64,000 bases of DNA, taken from the NCBI GenBank assembly GCA_008933995.1, contig WARS01003734.1, forward strand, positions 761,599-825,598, given 5' to 3'. The notes beneath the pieces are model-generated. The model worked only from the letters and a program-made list of their open reading frames with translations, made no database searches and was not told where the DNA came from. Of this stretch, positions 61,903 to 64,000 are shown in pieces. Position numbers and translations under genes: made by a program. The first letter of the stretch is position 1; every line of letters begins with the position of its first letter. The stretch comes from Datnioides undecimradiatus. Taxonomy: Eukaryota; Chordata; Actinopteri; Lobotiformes; Datnioididae.

Positions 61903-64000
61903 CAGCAACAGCGAAACTCTGCAGATTCACACGTTTTTGCACCAAAGATAAACCATTATGTCTTAATTCATTAACTATGCACGTCATTAATGTCACATTA
62001 ATGTGTTCTGGGGATTAAAATGGAGATATGATCGCTCAGGTTAAAGATACATTCTCATTATTTTTACGTTTCTGCTTTTTTAAACAGAAAACACATTTTT
62101 ATATTGTAATATTTAGGTTTTCTACAGCAGCCACAGCAGGTGGATCATCGTTAGCGACAGTCTTTAACCTTGATGATGCTGCTTTAAGCTCCTTGTAGTT
62201 AAATGAGGAGGTGTTTTATAGATAACTGAATAAACCTGAAGTTTATTAATGTAATGCAAAATAAGTAAATATGTGCAAAAGCACCGTTTAGAGATTTATT
62301 TATGTCTTTTAAAGCAGAGTAAAGTTTCATTGACCTGCTTTAAGGCTCCGGCTCAGTTGTTTTATTGCTTTCCATCTGTTGCAGTTTAGCTCCAGCATCA
62401 TCTGTGAGGAGGTGAGGATCAGACTGATCTGCATCGACTCCTGCGGGGATCTCAACACCGACACCCCTGTGACGTCACTGAATGACGCCATGTTAGCCGT
62501 GTTCCCATCGTTAGTCACTGCAGGGCTGATCAGAGATCTGCCTTCAGAGGACGCGCTCGTCGGTCATAAAGTCTGCAGACGCTTGTATGACTTTAGTTGC
62601 ATTTAAAATGAGCGCATTAACATTTTGCATTGTGTTGCATGTTTCTGTTGCGATGCATTTTGTATTAAATTCAGCTGACTCAGTGATCGAACTCAGTGAT
62701 TGAGCCCGAGCTGAACTTCCTCTGACGAGCCTCGATGAGACCGGTCTGTGCACGCCGTCGCTGCGGCTGGCATTCGCAGGGAACTAGCGAGCTTGTCGGA
62801 GCAGGTGGGCCGAGCGAGGAGGAAGTAACACATGTCGGGGCGGCAGCAGAGGGAAAGGCAGGCATATGCTCTCTCTTTGTGGCCTGGCCTTCCCGCTTCA
62901 CCGGATAATATGGCCGAGAAGCACGTCTGACCCAAAATAATATCCTCACAGACGGCGAATCAAACGTCATCTCAGCCGCCGCCGCCACCGTGGCTCAAAC
63001 TGCTGGCATTTACCAGCGCGCTCTGCTGCCTCTCTATCTGGGTTTGCTTGCAGCTATTTTCAGAAGTGTGTCTGTGACAGAGGCGAGGGGGAAAAACACC
63101 GAGGTAAAAGGCCGAACTTGGCTTTCGCGGATCCCGAGAGGGAGGCCGGATTTATCCCCGTCGTCGCCAAGTATTGACCGACGGCATCTCAGCTTACGCC
63201 CTGAAACCTGCTTTCTCAGAGCGTCTCAGAGCTCCCGCCTCTCTGCTGCGTCTGACAGCCGAGTGCAGATCCTAACAAACAAAATACTGAATCTCCGACA
63301 TGTTGTTTGTTTGAAGTCTTCATCTATCTGCTCTCTGATGAAGAGTGAGCACCGCCTGCTCGTCCCGCGGCGCGATGCAGCAGCTAATCACAGCAGCTAT
63401 TAGCCAAGTATTGATTTCTGCTATTTTAAGGTCAAACTGGGTCCATAAACCTGCTCAGACTCTGGGGCCTTTTAGACTTTTAGGTTGCATCAAGTATTTA
63501 TTTTGATTCTGAACAGAAATACGTTCATAAAACAGGCGCCTTCGATCTGCAGCCACCCAAAACAACCATCTTCAACCACATAAACAACGATTTTGGTTGT
63601 TTTTAACACAGCTGACATGACGCCGTGTTGGTCGTGCACCTCCTCGTAGCTTATGATGGGAGACAGCTCATTTCAGAGAAAAGGGGCATTCCTATTGGCT
63701 GTTCTGCAAGTTCCCGCCCCTTTGGCCGCTTAAAACCTGCAACACAACAACACATTGTACAAACTAATAACCCACAGCACGGGCCGGTGTCACTGACGCT
63801 GTCCTGACAAACCGAACAGGTTCAACAAACGACTGGTTCAACAAACTGTTTCCTGTCTTCGTCAAACGGTCGGCGTCAGTTTGTTTTATGACCGAACCAG
63901 CAGATTAGGAGACAGGAAGCACGTGAAACAACCAAACGTTGACCACAAACTGATGCAGAAGCAGGTTTTTCTAATGCTCGTATTGTTTGATTTGGAAGAC

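Larger units (their letters stand above)
57837..64000. other. Upstream DNA without recognised gene
   Basis: About 6 kb. The part from 57.9 to 59.1 kb is GC- and pyrimidine-rich and could include a promoter if the leader exon is real. A Tc1-like scrap is at 59367-59640, an 18-base minisatellite at 61848-61902 and a group of ATCGAT words at 61665-61757. The open frames here show no family resemblance I can name. Confidence 0.5.

Overview
The window is a piece of vertebrate, almost certainly teleost fish, nuclear DNA. The reasons are one large spliced gene with GT-AG introns, protein sequence closest to vertebrate NMDA-receptor subunits, many CA/TG microsatellites, and interspersed repeats of types familiar from ray-finned fish (a Tc1-like end, a repeated SINE/LINE-like scrap, a GGTCA-bearing tandem repeat). 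The species cannot be read from the sequence.

The only gene that can be identified securely is on the minus strand: grin2c, encoding the glutamate-binding NMDA-receptor subunit GluN2C. All twelve coding exons are present, from the start codon at 43378 to the stop codon at 4686. They join without frame conflict into a 1413-residue protein (4242 coding bases). It carries a signal peptide, amino-terminal domain, split S1/S2 glutamate-binding domain, M1, the re-entrant M2 loop with its Asn-Asn filter, M3 with [10 protein letters not shown]4, and a long cytoplasmic tail ending in the PDZ ligand ESEV. The tail start (GIYSCF, then LKMLQTAKDM) and a leucine at the M3 S/L site separate it from GluN2A and GluN2B. 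The tail also separates it from GluN2D. Which teleost duplicate it is (grin2ca or grin2cb) cannot be decided here.

Layout by region: 1-4.4 kb is downstream flank, with a GC-richer promoter-like patch near 0.73-1.02 kb and a weak chain of possible plus-strand exons of an unidentified convergent gene. 4.4-43.4 kb is grin2c with introns of 120 to about 10,900 bases. These introns hold microsatellites, a four-unit tandem repeat with a perfect palindromic GGTCA-CTG-TGACC element, a 105-bp sequence present twice, and degenerate transposon scraps. 43.4-64 kb is upstream of the start codon and has no recognisable protein gene. It contains a possible non-coding 5' leader exon of grin2c near 57.5-57.8 kb, surrounded by (CGG)9, a G-quadruplex-like array and long purine/pyrimidine tracts, plus at least five minisatellites and several microsatellites.

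I found no prokaryotic, viral, CRISPR or multi-gene system. The less expected signals are in non-coding structure: the nuclear-receptor-like site inside a repeat, the sequence structure around the possible leader exon, the duplicated 105-mer and the inverted-arm minisatellite. All functional statements about these are inference.
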